Assembly (NCBI GenBank): GCA_037043455.1
Contig: JAWPHD010010332.1
Coordinates: 1-64,000 of the forward strand
Reading direction: 5' to 3'
From: Cyrtodaria siliqua
Lineage: Eukaryota > Mollusca > Bivalvia > Adapedonta > Hiatellidae
Length of the DNA stretch: 64,000 nucleotides
The notes below the pieces were generated by a model. It ran no database searches and was not told the DNA's origin. It saw only the letters and a program-made list of their open reading frames with translations. Below are positions 1-11,131 of the stretch, piece after piece; position 1 is the first letter of the stretch; each line of letters starts with the position of its first letter. The translations under genes and the position numbers were made by a program.

Positions 1-480
1 TCCAACTTTTGATCAAATCTGCATAAAAGTCCGGTATAGTCTGGTAATTCGGGATCATTTTAATTAGAAATTATCTATATTCATATGAAAAATCGAATAA
101 TTTTCACCAAAGGTAACCAGAAAATATCTTGGTAAAACATTCCAGTAAGCTTCCTCATTATCTGTTAAAGACTCAACCCAGTTTGTTTTAAGTGATATAA
201 AGAAAGATGCAGGATCGCACATTTCAATACCGCCGCTCAATTTGTCACCAATTAATGTAGTCCTTTTTATTTTTTCGCGTTTTCCACTCCAAAGGAATGA
301 AAAAATCTCATTGAATTTAATTTATTTAAAATATCTTGCGGCATTATCAATGACTGAACAAGATATACAAACTTCGGCAACAAAAGTGTTTTAATTCTCT
401 GATTTTTTCAAAAGAAGGTTAATTTTCTTTTTTGCCAATTTTTAATAGTATTTTCGCAATTTTCTAATTTCAATTCAGTT
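1..480 (-). mobile_element. L1-Tx1-type LINE fragment (post-RT region)
   Basis: Reading the reverse strand gives stretches such as KREKIKRTTLIGDKLSGGIE and SFFISLKTNWVESL, with the pattern 'FLWSGK...K+..L...GG' that follows the reverse transcriptase domain in L1-Tx1 LINEs. The forward LINE at 7.5-11.1 kb has the equivalent FLWEGPAKIKKSILI...GG. The frame changes at least once and there are stops, so it is dead. The fragment runs off the left edge of the window, so its 3' end is not visible. Family assignment is from motif resemblance only. Confidence 0.6.
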
Positions 481-659
481 CATTGCATTTTTGTTTATCA
501 TGTCCAAAATAAATACCTAGTGCTTTTATTGGCGTTATTTGAAAGCAGAAGTAGGTAGACAATTCCAACAGGAAATGTAGCTTTCCACCGCATTAAAACG
601 CAACAACAAGTATACATGTTAATACGAAGCAATTCATGTGACATCATACATTTAAACGG

Positions 660-1172
660 TTGACAATATGCCTATTGCTTTGGAACTGTCAATAGAAAAA
701 ATGCCGCTGGGTTGCTTAAGCCAGATTATAGGGTGCACCAAACATTAGTATTACCATAATGTCATTAAACAAAGAAGCAGTATAAATAAAGAAATCATCG
801 ACAGGCTATATTCCCTAAAAACAACGTAGCTTTAATAGGCACTGTAAGTATAACACATGCCTGGTCATAGGTCATGCACATATGAATATAAAATGTAAAA
901 GCCTAGAACGACATACAGCAAGTACTCAGTGGCTTGGAATAAGCTAGACCAACAATAGAGCAAATCATAATGGTTACGATAACACAACATCAAACGCTAC
1001 AGGCTTTTGAGGATTTGGGGATTTAGGTAGATGTCATCATAGGGTAAGCACAGTGGCGTAAGATGGCTCTATAACCTATTTTGAAAACTATCTAACAAGT
1101 TTAATAAATATTGTATAAAAGTGAGTATGACCAAGGATCTTAAGAAGTTTATAAATCATGTCACTATAGAAA
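660..1172 (-). mobile_element. Penelope-like element, 3' part (left piece of a split copy)
   Basis: This is one of about fifteen copies in the window of the same 3' tail, recognised by 'ttgacaatagggctaccgcc', 'ggtgcaccaaac' and 'taggtaggcgtcatcatagg'. On the reverse strand the top end translates as SDMIYKLLKILGHTHFYTIF, which matches the conserved end of the encoded protein in other copies (GDVIYKLRKILGHDHFH at 6.5 kb). The same reading frame resumes beyond an inserted repeat at 1480-1897, so the two pieces probably come from one insertion. Confidence 0.65.
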
Positions 1173-1480
1173 AGAGAATGAGAGTGGACCTTTGGAAACG
1201 GCCGAATAGGACACATACGAAATATTGCAGTCTCGGTTTGATTGAGACTGTTCATGAAAGGTAGTGAAATATTCTAACTACCGCACACGCCCTCTAGCCC
1301 CGTGTTGAGCAGAACTCAATATTCATAAAACAATAGTACATGATTTTAACCATCCCGATGGCGGTGGACATAGAGATTTTTTCTCTGCTCCCAGTATCTA
1401 ACAAAATACTATGCCCCGAAGAGCGAAATAAACAAAACGCAATTTAGTTGAAAGCAGCGGTTATGAAGCCTGCGTATCAC
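1173..1480 (+). repeat. Dispersed repeat B inserted in the Penelope-like copy
   Basis: About 300 bases interrupt the Penelope-like protein between its 'RQGLSQLD' and 'YKLLKILGH' blocks. The part around 1183-1370 is shared with 55,125-55,320 ('cctttggaaacggccga', 'gagactgttcatga', 'cgccctctagcccc', 'ttgagcagaactcaatattc') and more distantly with 34,053-34,312 inside the Polinton. No ORF is evident. The copy in the Polinton has a 15-bp target duplication, so the family moves, probably as a non-coding retroposon. The right boundary here is approximate. Confidence 0.55.
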
Positions 1481-1897
1481 AAGTAACAGCCAAAAGACGT
1501 CAAGTTGTGATAGTCCTTGTCGTAGAAGATATTTTTAATTTAAAAAGTAGATCAGGGTTACGATAATACAATTTTGCAAATGTTTTTGAATTTTATTTTA
1601 ACGGTAGCTCTGATGGAGATTCTTCTTAGTTATACAAAGATTGCACACATAAGTCCGTAAGCTCTAGAAAAAACAACGATTGTGTCGGGAAAGATATACC
1701 CCATAATATCTTTCTCGGAGAACATCATCGTCTAGGTTTGGATAAATAATAATATCAAAATTAAAATCTCTGGTGTCATATATTATGCAAATTATTTCTC
1801 CATTTTCAATAGAGTGATGTAAGTCAAGAAAAGAAGCGACAGTATTAGAAATGTGAGATATCACGTCTTGAAAACAATACAAACGCTCGACGCTCAT
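1481..1897 (-). pseudogene. Penelope-like reverse transcriptase fragment (right piece)
   Basis: The reverse strand encodes a 77-residue open stretch with IIYDTRDFNFDIIIYPNLDD followed by YYGVYLSR. This matches the post-palm region of Penelope-type reverse transcriptases, where '.YDKRDDFNF.I..P' is followed by 'YGVYISQLIR'. A TTT-TAG stop follows. Further down, the frames NLCITKKNLHQSYR and LLRQGLSQLD correspond to the blocks seen intact at 6.2-6.5 kb. Several frameshifts and stops make it a pseudogene. The catalytic palm itself is not present. Confidence 0.6.
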
Positions 1898-2257
1898 CTA
1901 CTATAAATCATTAAAGCACCCAGTATTAACAAAAATAAACATCTAAGATTCGCGAACATACACATTATTATGTAACGGCATTATGATAAATATTAGAAAT
2001 GGTGTCGCAAAATGCAACAAAACACCGAACACAGCGAGGCGTACAAAAACAAGATAGAGATTTATGTGCCGCGCGTAATGACGAACAGAGCGAGATATAT
2101 TATCTCAATACATGCAGTTGGTTTGTTGCTATTTCAGCATGAAGAGAATAAAACTATTCACTTTTCTAAACGTTGTCATGTCAGGTATATTTCAGAACAA
2201 TCGTCCACATATTTGGCATTGTTTTCCTTGTATGCATCCACTTATCAGAATTTACAT

Positions 2258-2352
2258 TACGTGGTCCGAGTATTAACATTCATACCCCATCGAACCACCC
2301 CTTCTCTAAGAAACGAAAACGGGGTTGATTGGGGTATGAAATAAAACTATAA
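2258..2352 (-). repeat. Short palindromic repeat, inverted partner at 11.3 kb
   Basis: About 93 bases, from 'attacgtggtccgagtatt' to 'gtatgaaataaaac', reappear in inverted orientation at 11,300-11,393. Within the unit, 'cataccccatcgaacca' and 'ggttgattggggtatg' are themselves inverted, so it can fold into a hairpin. A 110-residue open frame at 2012-2344 runs through it but shows no family resemblance, so I do not call a gene. Confidence 0.6.
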
Positions 2353-2690
2353 TTTCGGCTTAAAAAATGTGCGTATTGTAGATTTAAATCATTTACTAAG
2401 TAAGTTTAATATGATTATCGCATTCTTTCCTTACAAAATGATTTTAAACGTGTTCTATTGTTGAAATATCCGTTACAAAATCTTGGTTATATAAGCTTTC
2501 CAATCGCTAAATGGTATTAAGGCGGGACCACGTAATGACCACCTTAAGTTATTTTTAGTTCTACATTCACTTTATTTGTTATATACACACTGTTAAATTA
2601 ACAACAACAACTGTAGTAAACGAATAGTCAACTACAAAAATATGCCAGTGCTAAAGGTACGCGTCAAACGTTATAAATTATCCAAAAGCG

Positions 2691-2970
2691 TATAAAGAAT
2701 AAGTATAACAGTCAAACAGGGCATGCAACTTTCACCAAACGCAGTAAACCCAAAAACACGCAAAAAGACAAATATGAATGACAATGTTAATAAAGAATAA
2801 AGGCAAATGGAACGGCAAGAGGTAAAAAAAGGCCGCTGGGGTTTAAACCAGGTTCTATGGTGCACCAAACCTCACACCTACCCTACTGTCATCCCAATAA
2901 AACGGGACAGAGTAAATAAAAAAATCCCCGCCATGAACTATTCTCTAACCAACAAGGCAGCAAACAAGTT
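2691..2970 (-). mobile_element. Penelope-like element 3' tail
   Basis: Non-coding 3' tail, recognised by 'ggttctatggtgcaccaaacc', 'cctactgtcatccca' and 'atccccgccatga'. The segment around 2810 is diverged compared with other copies. No protein-coding part is attached. Confidence 0.65.
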
Positions 2971-3060
2971 TTTCCATAAGTCAACAAATCCTGAAATGTC
3001 AACACAGAATTTAAATAGAACTACTTTTGTTGGTAATGAAACCGAAAGAAATATGTTACC

Positions 3061-4431
3061 AAACTGACTAAAAGTCACGACATTTCTCCAAAATATTTAT
3101 CGGAAATATCTAATTGACATATAAGATTATTAGAATAGCAAATTAGATGTTTTCGTTAAGACCGACTGTCATTTTGGTTGAATTTATGCATTAAAACTCC
3201 CCATTGCCATTAATAAATCCAGTATTTCTAGATGCGTGATATCGAAATAGAAAACAATGCCATAATGATTATACGCTATTTCCCCCAAAAAACGTGCATC
3301 GTTGTCGCCGTAGTTATACGTGTTAATAGTAATAGTAACAATCACGATCAGTGTACATTTGCAATAAAGGTATGTTAAGAAAGTCGAAGCACTAAACGAT
3401 TGCTCATAAACGTATCATTTGTGTTTGTTACGATGAAAAATACGTTACCAATCAATTTATAATATACAAATATTACTCTTTAAACCTTGAAAAACTGAAA
3501 CATACCTTTACTGTCGCCAACTACCAAATTTGATATTCGATAAGGAAATGAAATTTATAATTCGTATAAATCACAGAGTGTAGATAATTATTTTACAATT
3601 TTGAATAGTTGTAACATTATGTTAATCGTACAAGTAATCCGTCTTAGAATATGTTAAGACAATTGTGTCTTCAAATATATCGCCAATGAATGAAGCATAC
3701 GTTACCAATGAATGAAGCATACGTTACCATCACTTGAGAGTATCATAGACTGTATACCCTAGCTTTAATGATACATGGACATTGCCGTACATGTTCATGA
3801 TGATCCAAGTACATTATTATCGTTTGAACTCAGTTAGCTGAGATGAAAATATTTTTATGAAATAGGCTAATAGGATAAAATTGTCAAGGAATTTTAAGGA
3901 TGAAGCCAGCGTGACTAGCTATGTTCGATGCTTATTCAGAAAATAGTAGTGTGTTTTTTGTAAAGCCTGTTCTGCTACCCTATCATAAGTAGTTGACATT
4001 GATATGTTCTTAAAATAATGCATCAGAATGGCTGAAATTAAACATACGTGATGCAACCATACGTTACTTTAAACGTTAAACTGAATGGAATTGCAATGGT
4101 GTATACTTATACCGTCAAAACAGGTGCATATTGAAAGATAATATGTATGGTTAAACTGAATAACTATTTGAAGTCAAGAAGGTTAATAAATAGTAGTGCT
4201 ACAGACTGAATACATGTGTAATGAAACATACGTTACTTATAATAAAAGCACATTACTATTTGAACACATTAAAATATAGCAGAACATAAGTCTTTCGTGA
4301 ACATTTAGAAGAGTATATAAACTACATACGTGTCACTCTTTCTTTGAAAACTAATTTGCAGTTCTAGTATGAAGCATATATGTAAATGTTAATTAATACA
4401 AAATACGTTACTTTAGACATATTCGAGCTTA
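3061..4431. repeat. AT-rich spacer with recurrent TACGTTAC motif
   Basis: No gene is visible. The octamer TACGTTAC occurs at 3441, 3698, 3720, 4060, 4229 and 4404, usually preceded by 'gaagca' or 'gaaaca'. The 22-base unit around 3685-3728 is duplicated exactly in tandem. The last spacings (340, 169 and 175) are close to multiples of 170, which suggests a badly decayed tandem array. One more copy lies at 7435. Confidence 0.45.
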
Positions 4432-5269
4432 TATACTCAGCAAAAATAAAAAGTATCCACTTTGTTTTCCTTCAAAATCTGAAACTGTTAGAAAGAACTA
4501 ACAATTGCAGCATGATTTTCTTTTAATAACATCTTTGTTTGATGTTCACACAAAATTTCATCGAAATATACCAAATGCTTAAAAAAATAAATCAAACTTT
4601 AAAAACATAGGTGTGAAAACGAAATTAACAAAACTTAAAAAATGATAAGATTAGCGACAATAGCAAGATTTAGAGGTCTAAGCCCATTCAAATACACAGA
4701 AAAATGTTCAAAACCTCGCTAATATCTCATGTGTCCACGTTACACCGAATACACTAAAAAATGCGACGTCGCATGCTTCTGACGTAACGACTGAAGAAGC
4801 ATCAGGCATATTTGGGACGTCGTGTACATCCGGATGACCTTATCCAAAGTGTTCAGGACATTGCAGCAGCACTTGTCCGCGAATGGAACGCATTAGCTCT
4901 AGAATTCATCAGTCGTTACTTTCGAAGCATGCGATGTCGCATTCTTGCATGTATTCGGTGTTACGGTGGACACATGAACTATTAGAGAGGTTTTGAATAT
5001 GTTTGTGTGTATTTGAATCAACTTAGACTGCTGCATCAGTGCTATTGTCTTACCTTTACATTTGTTAAGTTTTGTTAATTTCGTTTTCACACCTATGTTT
5101 TTAAACAGTGATTTTTTTTTGATTTTTCGGTATATTTCGATGAAATTTTGTGTAAACATCAAACAAAGATGTAATTAAAAGAAAATCATGCTACAATTTT
5201 TAGTTCTTTCTTACTGTCTCAGATTTTGCAGGAAAACAAAGTGGATAATTTTTATTTTTGCTGAGTATA
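4432..5269. mobile_element. Fold-back element derived from a Tc1-like transposon
   Basis: Positions 4436-4795 and 4903-5265 form a long inverted repeat (about 360 bases each, high identity by eye) around a loop of about 110 bases. The ends are 'ctcagcaaaaat' and 'atttttgctgag', flanked by tata at 4432-4435 and 5266-5269, which fits insertion at a TA dinucleotide. The loop and the start of the right arm carry the C-terminal end of a Tc1-type transposase (separate entry). The left arm looks like an inverted second copy of the 3' end of the parent transposon. Confidence 0.75.
4803..4983 (+). pseudogene. Tc1-type transposase C-terminus
   Basis: The forward frame reads LGRRVHPDDL, DIAAALVREWNALALEFI, then RYFRSM, and ends GGHMNY before TAG. 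This is the characteristic end of Tc1/mariner-superfamily Tc1-clade transposases ('LGRRVR...L...L..EW..I', '..SM.RR...V....GGHT.Y stop'). Only about the last 60 codons are present. The DDE catalytic domain and the DNA-binding domain are missing, so it cannot act on its own. The frame is open throughout, which suggests recent derivation or passive carriage in the fold-back element. Confidence 0.7.
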
Positions 5270-5305
5270 CATTTAATAGATGGCAATTTATAGATACATA
5301 GATAA

Positions 5306-6162
5306 ATATGCATGAAATCTCATTAAGATGAGACCCTTCATCACGCTACGATACTCTAGCTACAAGGATCTGACAACACTGCATTGGACGTCACGTCAGA
5401 CTGACCTTACGATTAGCCGTTTTACCGTCTTTATTCACTGCGCACGTCCCGTTTCAATCAAACGCTGTGGAGCAGACTACGCTTGGTATTGAAAGTGACA
5501 ATGTCCGCAACTATTAGCTTATAAATCACAAAATAATTGCGTTGACACACAAACCATTATTGAATATTTACTAAATAAAGCCAAGATTGTTTGACGGTAC
5601 AAGAAAAAACGTACCGCTTCGTGGGGTTGAACTTGTATTCCAAACTAAAATAACACTTGTGCATAATAATAATAGAACGTCGCAAATAGCCGACCTCGCT
5701 ACCGACTGAGCTAAACGGGCCAGACGCATTAAGTAAGACATAATAAACAGAAAACCTAATGTCGCAATAATCTCCGTAAAATATTTTTTTTCAGATACAA
5801 ATAGAATGTTCCCAATGTTTTCAAAAAACATGACAACGCCCATGATTTTCTTCGTATTCTTGATGTAAAACATGTCGTTTTTGAATTATCGTGCAATCCA
5901 CAGCAATAACACACGGCGACTTTATCTTTTTTCGGATATATGTGTTTTATGTGGATTTTCGTTTGTTCAGTTCACGCGAACATCATCTGAAGTACATATG
6001 AAACACGCGATTTCAATGGTTGAATTTAGTTGATCTTTTCAGGAATATTGATTACATGAAAGGTCGATCTGACTTGACCTCCAAAGCAGTGTTGTCAGAT
6101 TTTAGAAGCGGAGAGTATAAAAGCCTTATTAGGATTATATTTTAATGAGATTGATATGCATG
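5306..6162. mobile_element. Long-TIR non-autonomous DNA transposon, copy 1 (9-bp TSD)
   Basis: The element is 5315-6153. It is flanked by the perfect 9-base duplication atatgcatg (5306-5314 and 6154-6162). Its ends are 'aaatctcattaa' and 'ttaatgagattg', and the inverted similarity runs inwards for roughly 100 bases ('gatctgacaacactgc' against 'gcagtgttgtcagat'). A second copy at 45,619-46,410 has the same ends and its own 9-base duplication. Long TIRs with a 9-bp duplication fit Mutator-like elements, but no transposase is present, so the superfamily is an inference. Confidence 0.8.
5590..5730 (-). other. tRNA-like segment inside the long-TIR element
   Basis: On the reverse strand 'gtttagctcagtcggtagcg' matches a tRNA A-box region, and about 85 bases later 'aagttcaacccca' resembles a B-box. 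The other copy of the element has the equivalent 'cttagctcagttggtagcg' and 'gggttcag'. The spacing is too long for a working tRNA. It is most likely an old tRNA-derived SINE captured before the element spread. Confidence 0.5.
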
Positions 6163-6183
6163 CAATATAATTGTTATTATTAT

Positions 6184-7240
6184 GGGTTATTGTTTAACTT
6201 GTTAAAAAAGTTTATCAAAAGAGGACATTGTTAATTATCCCCACTTGGATGGGGATGTTCCCCGAGCAACTTCTTATGGGGCGTATGTATTTCAACTTAT
6301 TCGTTTTTCAAGAGCTTGTACTCGAGTTGAGGACTTTAATATTCGTAATCTTTGTATAACTAAAAAGCTACTCAATCAAGGTTACCGTTACCATAAACTT
6401 CGTAAAACCTTTGCAAAATTTTATTATCGTAACCCTGATCTTCTTTCCAAATATAAAAGTAATTTAAGGACTCTTCTGCGACAAGGACTATCACAACCTG
6501 ACTAATATGGTGATGTGATTTATAAACTTCGTAAAATTCTTGGTCATGATCACTTTCATACTATCTTTGTTAATCTTGTTAAAAGGTTTATGAAAAGAGG
6601 TTATGACACTGTCATTTTGCAACGTACTGCATGCTTTTGGTGGTGGACCCTTTTACAGTTCGCCACTATGCTTTCCTCTTTAATTGTACAATGACCGGAC
6701 GGGCTGTGGACCATATGATGACGCCTACCTAAAACCCATTGGGACGGTGGCGTTTGATGTTTGTCTATGATCTTTCTTGTCGTGCCCTTAATGGTTCATT
6801 CTCTTGTTGCTCTGGCTTCTGCCAAGTCATTGAGTACCTTCATTGTGGCTTTCTATACTATTGTTTTTTGTATTATATTTACACGAGCATATTTGTGTTT
6901 TACTTATATTGCCTATTGATGCTGCCTTGTTGGTAAGAGATGAGATCATGGCGGGGATTTCTTTACTTACACTGTCCTGTTTGAATGGGATGAGGTAGGG
7001 TACGTGTGAGGTTTGGTGCACCCTAGAACCCCCAGTGGCCTTCTTTGCCACTGACCGTTCCAAGGCGGTAACCCTATTGTCAACCATTTTGTGTTAGTGA
7101 TGTCGTTTGCATTTATTATTACTTTTGCCTTCTTGTTTGTCTGTTTGCGTGTTTGTTTCAGTGTTTTGTGGTTGACTGTCCTCCTTGAATGCTACTTTCC
7201 CTGTCCGATCTTTTTATATGTCTTTATGTTTTAAAAGCGG
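6184..7240 (+). mobile_element. Penelope-like element, protein C-terminus plus 3' tail
   Basis: The protein part (from about 6226) reads YPHLDGDVPRATSYG, then AYVFQLIRFSRAC, NQGYRYHKLRKTFAKFYYR, a stop at 6502 and YGDVIYKLRKILGHDHFH. This is the region that follows the reverse transcriptase palm in Penelope-type elements, where 'YGVYISQLIR' and 'KLL.QGYRYHKL' are conserved. From about 6640 it passes into the non-coding tail that recurs across the window. At 6184-6225 a piece of the later protein region (VKKFIKRG) precedes the earlier region, a head-to-tail junction like the partial tandem copies Penelope elements often leave. Confidence 0.7.
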
Positions 7241-7560
7241 CTGGTCTTATTTCTTCAGGTTAAATAATGTTAAATAATAATGAACTCTATAATTTTTCTT
7301 TGGTTAGAGGCATGGGATGGGGTAAAGATGATTATATATGTTTATATGAACACTTTCTTTGTTCCTTTTGTCAGGCAAAGAAAACGTATACATACGATTG
7401 TGTCGATCGTTTGAAATTCAGTATACATGAAACATACGTTACATAATATGCATGCTCATTAAATGGAAAATTGATTTTTGATAATGATCAAGTGTTTTTT
7501 TGTTTTATTTTTTACAAAAAAAAAATTGAAGAAAAAAACAGTTCTCTCAGTTATTTTCAG
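7241..7560. other. Spacer, no gene
   Basis: AT-rich sequence between the Penelope-like tail and the LINE. It has 'gcatgggatggggtaaag' (near 7308), loosely like the hairpin repeat at 11.3 kb, and one TACGTTAC. Nothing else is recognised. Confidence 0.5.
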
Positions 7561-7564
7561 CTCA

Positions 7565-7834
7565 TGTAAATCAAATGGAGGAGTAGCTATACTTTTTAAC
7601 AAAGACCTAGACTATAAAATACATAATTATATATCTGACCCTGAGGGAAATTTTATAACTGTAGATTTAACTGTTAATAACAAGAGATTAACCCTTATTT
7701 CACTTTATGGCCCAAACACAGATTCCCCTTCATTTTTTGATAGGATAATGACAACTGTAGAGACTATGAAAAATAATAATGGCCTGATTTTATGTGAAGA
7801 TTTTAATTTGGTCCAAGATCCAGAGATAGATTAA
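7565..7834 (+). pseudogene. LINE AP-endonuclease fragment
   Basis: The translation has GGVAILFNKDLDY, then RLTLISLYGPNTDSPSFF, and ends with EDFNLVQDPEID. It corresponds to the middle to C-terminal part of an APE-type endonuclease, where 'YGPN' and 'GDFN...D...D' are conserved. Here the glycine of GDFN is replaced by glutamate. The N-terminal half with the catalytic Glu is absent. The frame stops right after this block, and further endonuclease sequence (LRRYTWRKK, RLDFFLVS) follows in other frames up to about 8070. Confidence 0.7.
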
Positions 7835-9128
7835 TATAACTATAAAAATATTAACAATAAAAATGCGCGTGCAAAACTGTTAGAAATCAAAACTTGCTAT
7901 AATCTTATTGACCCATATAGAGAATTTTATCCCAATTTAAGAAGGTACACATGGAGAAAGAAGACACCATTAAAACAAGCAAGACTAGATTTCTTTTTAG
8001 TTTCTGAAAATCTTTAATCATCTGTAAATAAGTGTACTATTGAAGCTAGCTACTGCTCAGATCATTCAATTACCATGTTAAACTGCAACTTCACTGAATT
8101 TATAAAGGGAAAAACCCTTTGGAAACATAACAATTCGCTTCTAAGTGATATTGAATATTTAAATATAATGAATAACAAAATAGATGAAATTAAAATTCAA
8201 TATGCGCTTCCTATCTATAATATTGTTTACATTAACAACATACCAAATAATGATCTTCAATTTACAATTACTGATCAATTATTTTTGGATACATTGTTGA
8301 TGGAATTAAGAGGAAAATCAATATCACATTCAAGCCACAAAAAAAGTAAATGAAAAACGTGAAAATGATTATGTTCTTGAAATGCAACATTTAGAACAAA
8401 GACTTTCTCCTGATCAAATACCCACTCTTGATCTTTTAAAAGATGAACTACTGTTACTTCGTAGGCAAAAAAATGAATGGTTTTCTTATTAGATCACGAG
8501 CTCAAATAATAGAAGATGGAGAAAAAACAACTAAATATTTTTGCAATTTAGAGACGCACAACTTTACTAGTAAAATTATTCCCAAAATGTTTAAGGCCTG
8601 ATGGGAGTATAATCACAGACCAGAAAGATATTCTAAAAGAAACTGAAACCTTCTACAAATCTCTATACTCCAGCAGAGATGAAATATTAGAAACAATATA
8701 TTTAGATAAAGAATTGTCAGGACTAAGTGTACCCAAATTGAATGAGGAGGAATCTAAGCTATTAGAGGGCCTATTAACCTATCAGCAAGCATCATTATCG
8801 CTTTTTTGTATGAAAAATAACCGTTCGCCGGGTACTGATGGTTTTGGGGCTGACTTCTTTAAAGTATTTTAGAAGAAACTGGGGCATTTTGTTGTGAGAG
8901 CTATAAATTGTGGGTATATTAATGGGGAACTGTCTGTAACACAGAAAAAGGGTATTATTACACTATCCCTAAAGATAACACACCAAGAAGATTTTTAAAA
9001 AATGATAGGCCAATTTCTCTCTTAAACTGCGTTTATAAAATTGCTTCAGGGGCCATTGCTTATAGAAAAAATCTATCTTAAACAAACTCATTAATGAAAT
9101 TCAAACAGGTTTTATTGCAGGGAGATAT

Positions 9129-9620
9129 ATGGGGGAAAACACAAAAATGACATTTGATATCATGCAGTTTGCAGAAGAAAATAATTTACCAGGACTCATT
9201 TTACTCGTTGATTTTGAGAAGGCATTTGATTCTCTATCATGGAAATTTATTCACAGCGTTCTTAAGTATTTCAATTTTGGAAACTCGATAATTTCTTGGA
9301 TAAAAACTTTCTATAGAAATGCGAAACTGGCGGTTAATCAAGGAGGTAATTTATCTGAGTTTTTCAGCATAGGCAGGGGATGCCGTCGGGGAAACCCATT
9401 ATCGCCTTATATATTTGTATTATGTGCTGAAATTTTAGCAATAAAAATTACAAACAACAAAAAAAATAAAGGAATATCTATACATGATATGGAATATAAA
9501 CTTTCACAATTTGCCGATGATACTTCCATTTTTCTGGATTGGTCAGATACTTCACTCAATGAAACACTCGATGAACTTTCCTATTTTTCCAACAGTTCTG
9601 GACTCAAAGGTGAACTTTGA
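9129..9620 (+). pseudogene. LINE reverse transcriptase palm
   Basis: The 163-residue open frame contains the main catalytic motifs: LILLVDFEKAFDSLSW (motif A, catalytic Asp), GRGCRRGNPLSPYIFVL (motif B, usual form RGCRQGDPLSPY) and QFADDTSIFLD (motif C, FADD). It starts after the fingers region GRYMGENTKMTFD. The two catalytic positions are retained, but Q and D in motif B have become R and N, and the frame breaks shortly afterwards. The FADDT form and the surrounding residues fit the L1/Tx1 group. It is part of a dead element, not a gene with a host role. Confidence 0.8.
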
Positions 9621-10385
9621 CTCAGGTAGTTTGGATTGGGACAAGAAAATACAGTACAGACTCAATTAAAACCAAGTGGAAATTAACATGGGGAAGCAAC
9701 CAATTTAAATTGTTAGGTATACACTTTAATGTTGATCTTGATAAGATAATTGATATAAACTATAATGATAAGATAGAAAATATACAAAACCTAATCAAAC
9801 TTTTGAAACGTAGATATCTTACACCGATTGGTAAAATAACAGTAATTAAAACAATATTATTACCCATTCTTAATCATTAATTTATTTCATTGCCTAACCC
9901 AAATGATTCAATTATTAAAAAAATAAATGACATGTTTTATGAATTCTTATGGGAGGGACCGGCAAAGATAAAGAAAAGCATTTTAATTAAACAGTATAAT
10001 GAGGGTGGTCTGAAAATGATTAATCTATATGGACTTAAGGCAATTTGGATAAGAAGACTAATGTTTAAAGGTGGACAATGGCAACATATAGTTACCCATT
10101 TTATAAACTTAAAAGACCTAATAAACCTGTGGATAGATTTTGCAGAATTATTAATAATAAAAATGACTAACATATTTTGGAAGGATGTGTTAAAAGCTTA
10201 CATTAATATTTTAGAACTAAATTAGGGCATTTTATGTGCTAACAATTGTTCAATAACTCCACTATTTTATAATCCTAATATTTTAATCGGAGGTAATGTA
10301 ATATTTTACAATTCTTGGTATTCATCAACTTAATGATTTAATAGATGAGAATGAAAACTTTTATTCTGTTGAGGAATTTAATAAC

Positions 10386-11131
10386 TTGTATAATGTAAAT
10401 GCACATTTTCTGCTATACAATGGAGTTATTGCGGCAATTAAAGCTTACATTAGAAAAAATATCTCCACAGAACAAATGGAAAAAATACAAAATCCTATTC
10501 TTCCTTTTAATATCATTCCATTTATTAAGAACAAACATGGATCAAGGGACCTTTATAATATTATTAACCAAAACCCAGCAAACCAACTTCAAAATCCAAA
10601 TGGGATGAAATGTATAACATAGAGGAAGAAACATGGAATGATATATACATATCCCCTTTAAATTCTCAACAAATACAACATTACAATGGTTTCAAGTACG
10701 GTTAAACCATAGAATTCTTCCAACCAGAAAATTTCATCATAAAATAAACATCATTGATATTCCAATGTGCAAGTGTTGTCAAGAAGAGGAAACATTAACA
10801 CATATGCTTTGGTATTGTCCCGAAACCCAATCGATTCTTAATAAGTTAAAAACTTGGCTGTCCAGCAATCATGAACATATATTTACATTTCACAGAAGAA
10901 TCATTTATATTTAATATTAGTAACACGTTAACACCAGCCGATTTGTACATACTACTTGAAATGAAGTATTTTATTTTCTCAACCAAACATTTAGAAAGTA
11001 AACTGTGTATAGAGACCTTTAAAAACAGAATAAGAAAATCGTTTAGTATTTTGGAATTTATATCAACAACAGACAATGTACTCGAACCATTTGTTAAAAA
11101 ATGGAGCAAATATAAGAATCATTTTAGTTAG
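10386..11131 (+). pseudogene. LINE ORF2 C-terminal region with Cys/His knuckle
   Basis: Successive frames read FLLYNGVIAAIKAYI, WNDIYISPL, LQWFQVRLNHRILPT and CKCCQEEETLTHMLWYCPE, followed by ADLYILLEMKYFIF and the C-terminus ending HFS at 11,131. The CX2C...HX4C pattern in 'CKCC...HMLWYC' is the knuckle found after the RT domain in Tx1- and CR1-like LINEs. At least two frameshifts separate these blocks. Confidence 0.65.

Noticed and set aside
2012..2344. 110-codon forward open frame as a gene
   Set aside because: Its end lies in a palindromic repeat shared with 11.3 kb, and no family resemblance was seen.
4899..5162. 87-codon reverse-strand frame as a gene
   Set aside because: It lies in the arm of the fold-back element and is antisense to the Tc1-derived sequence.
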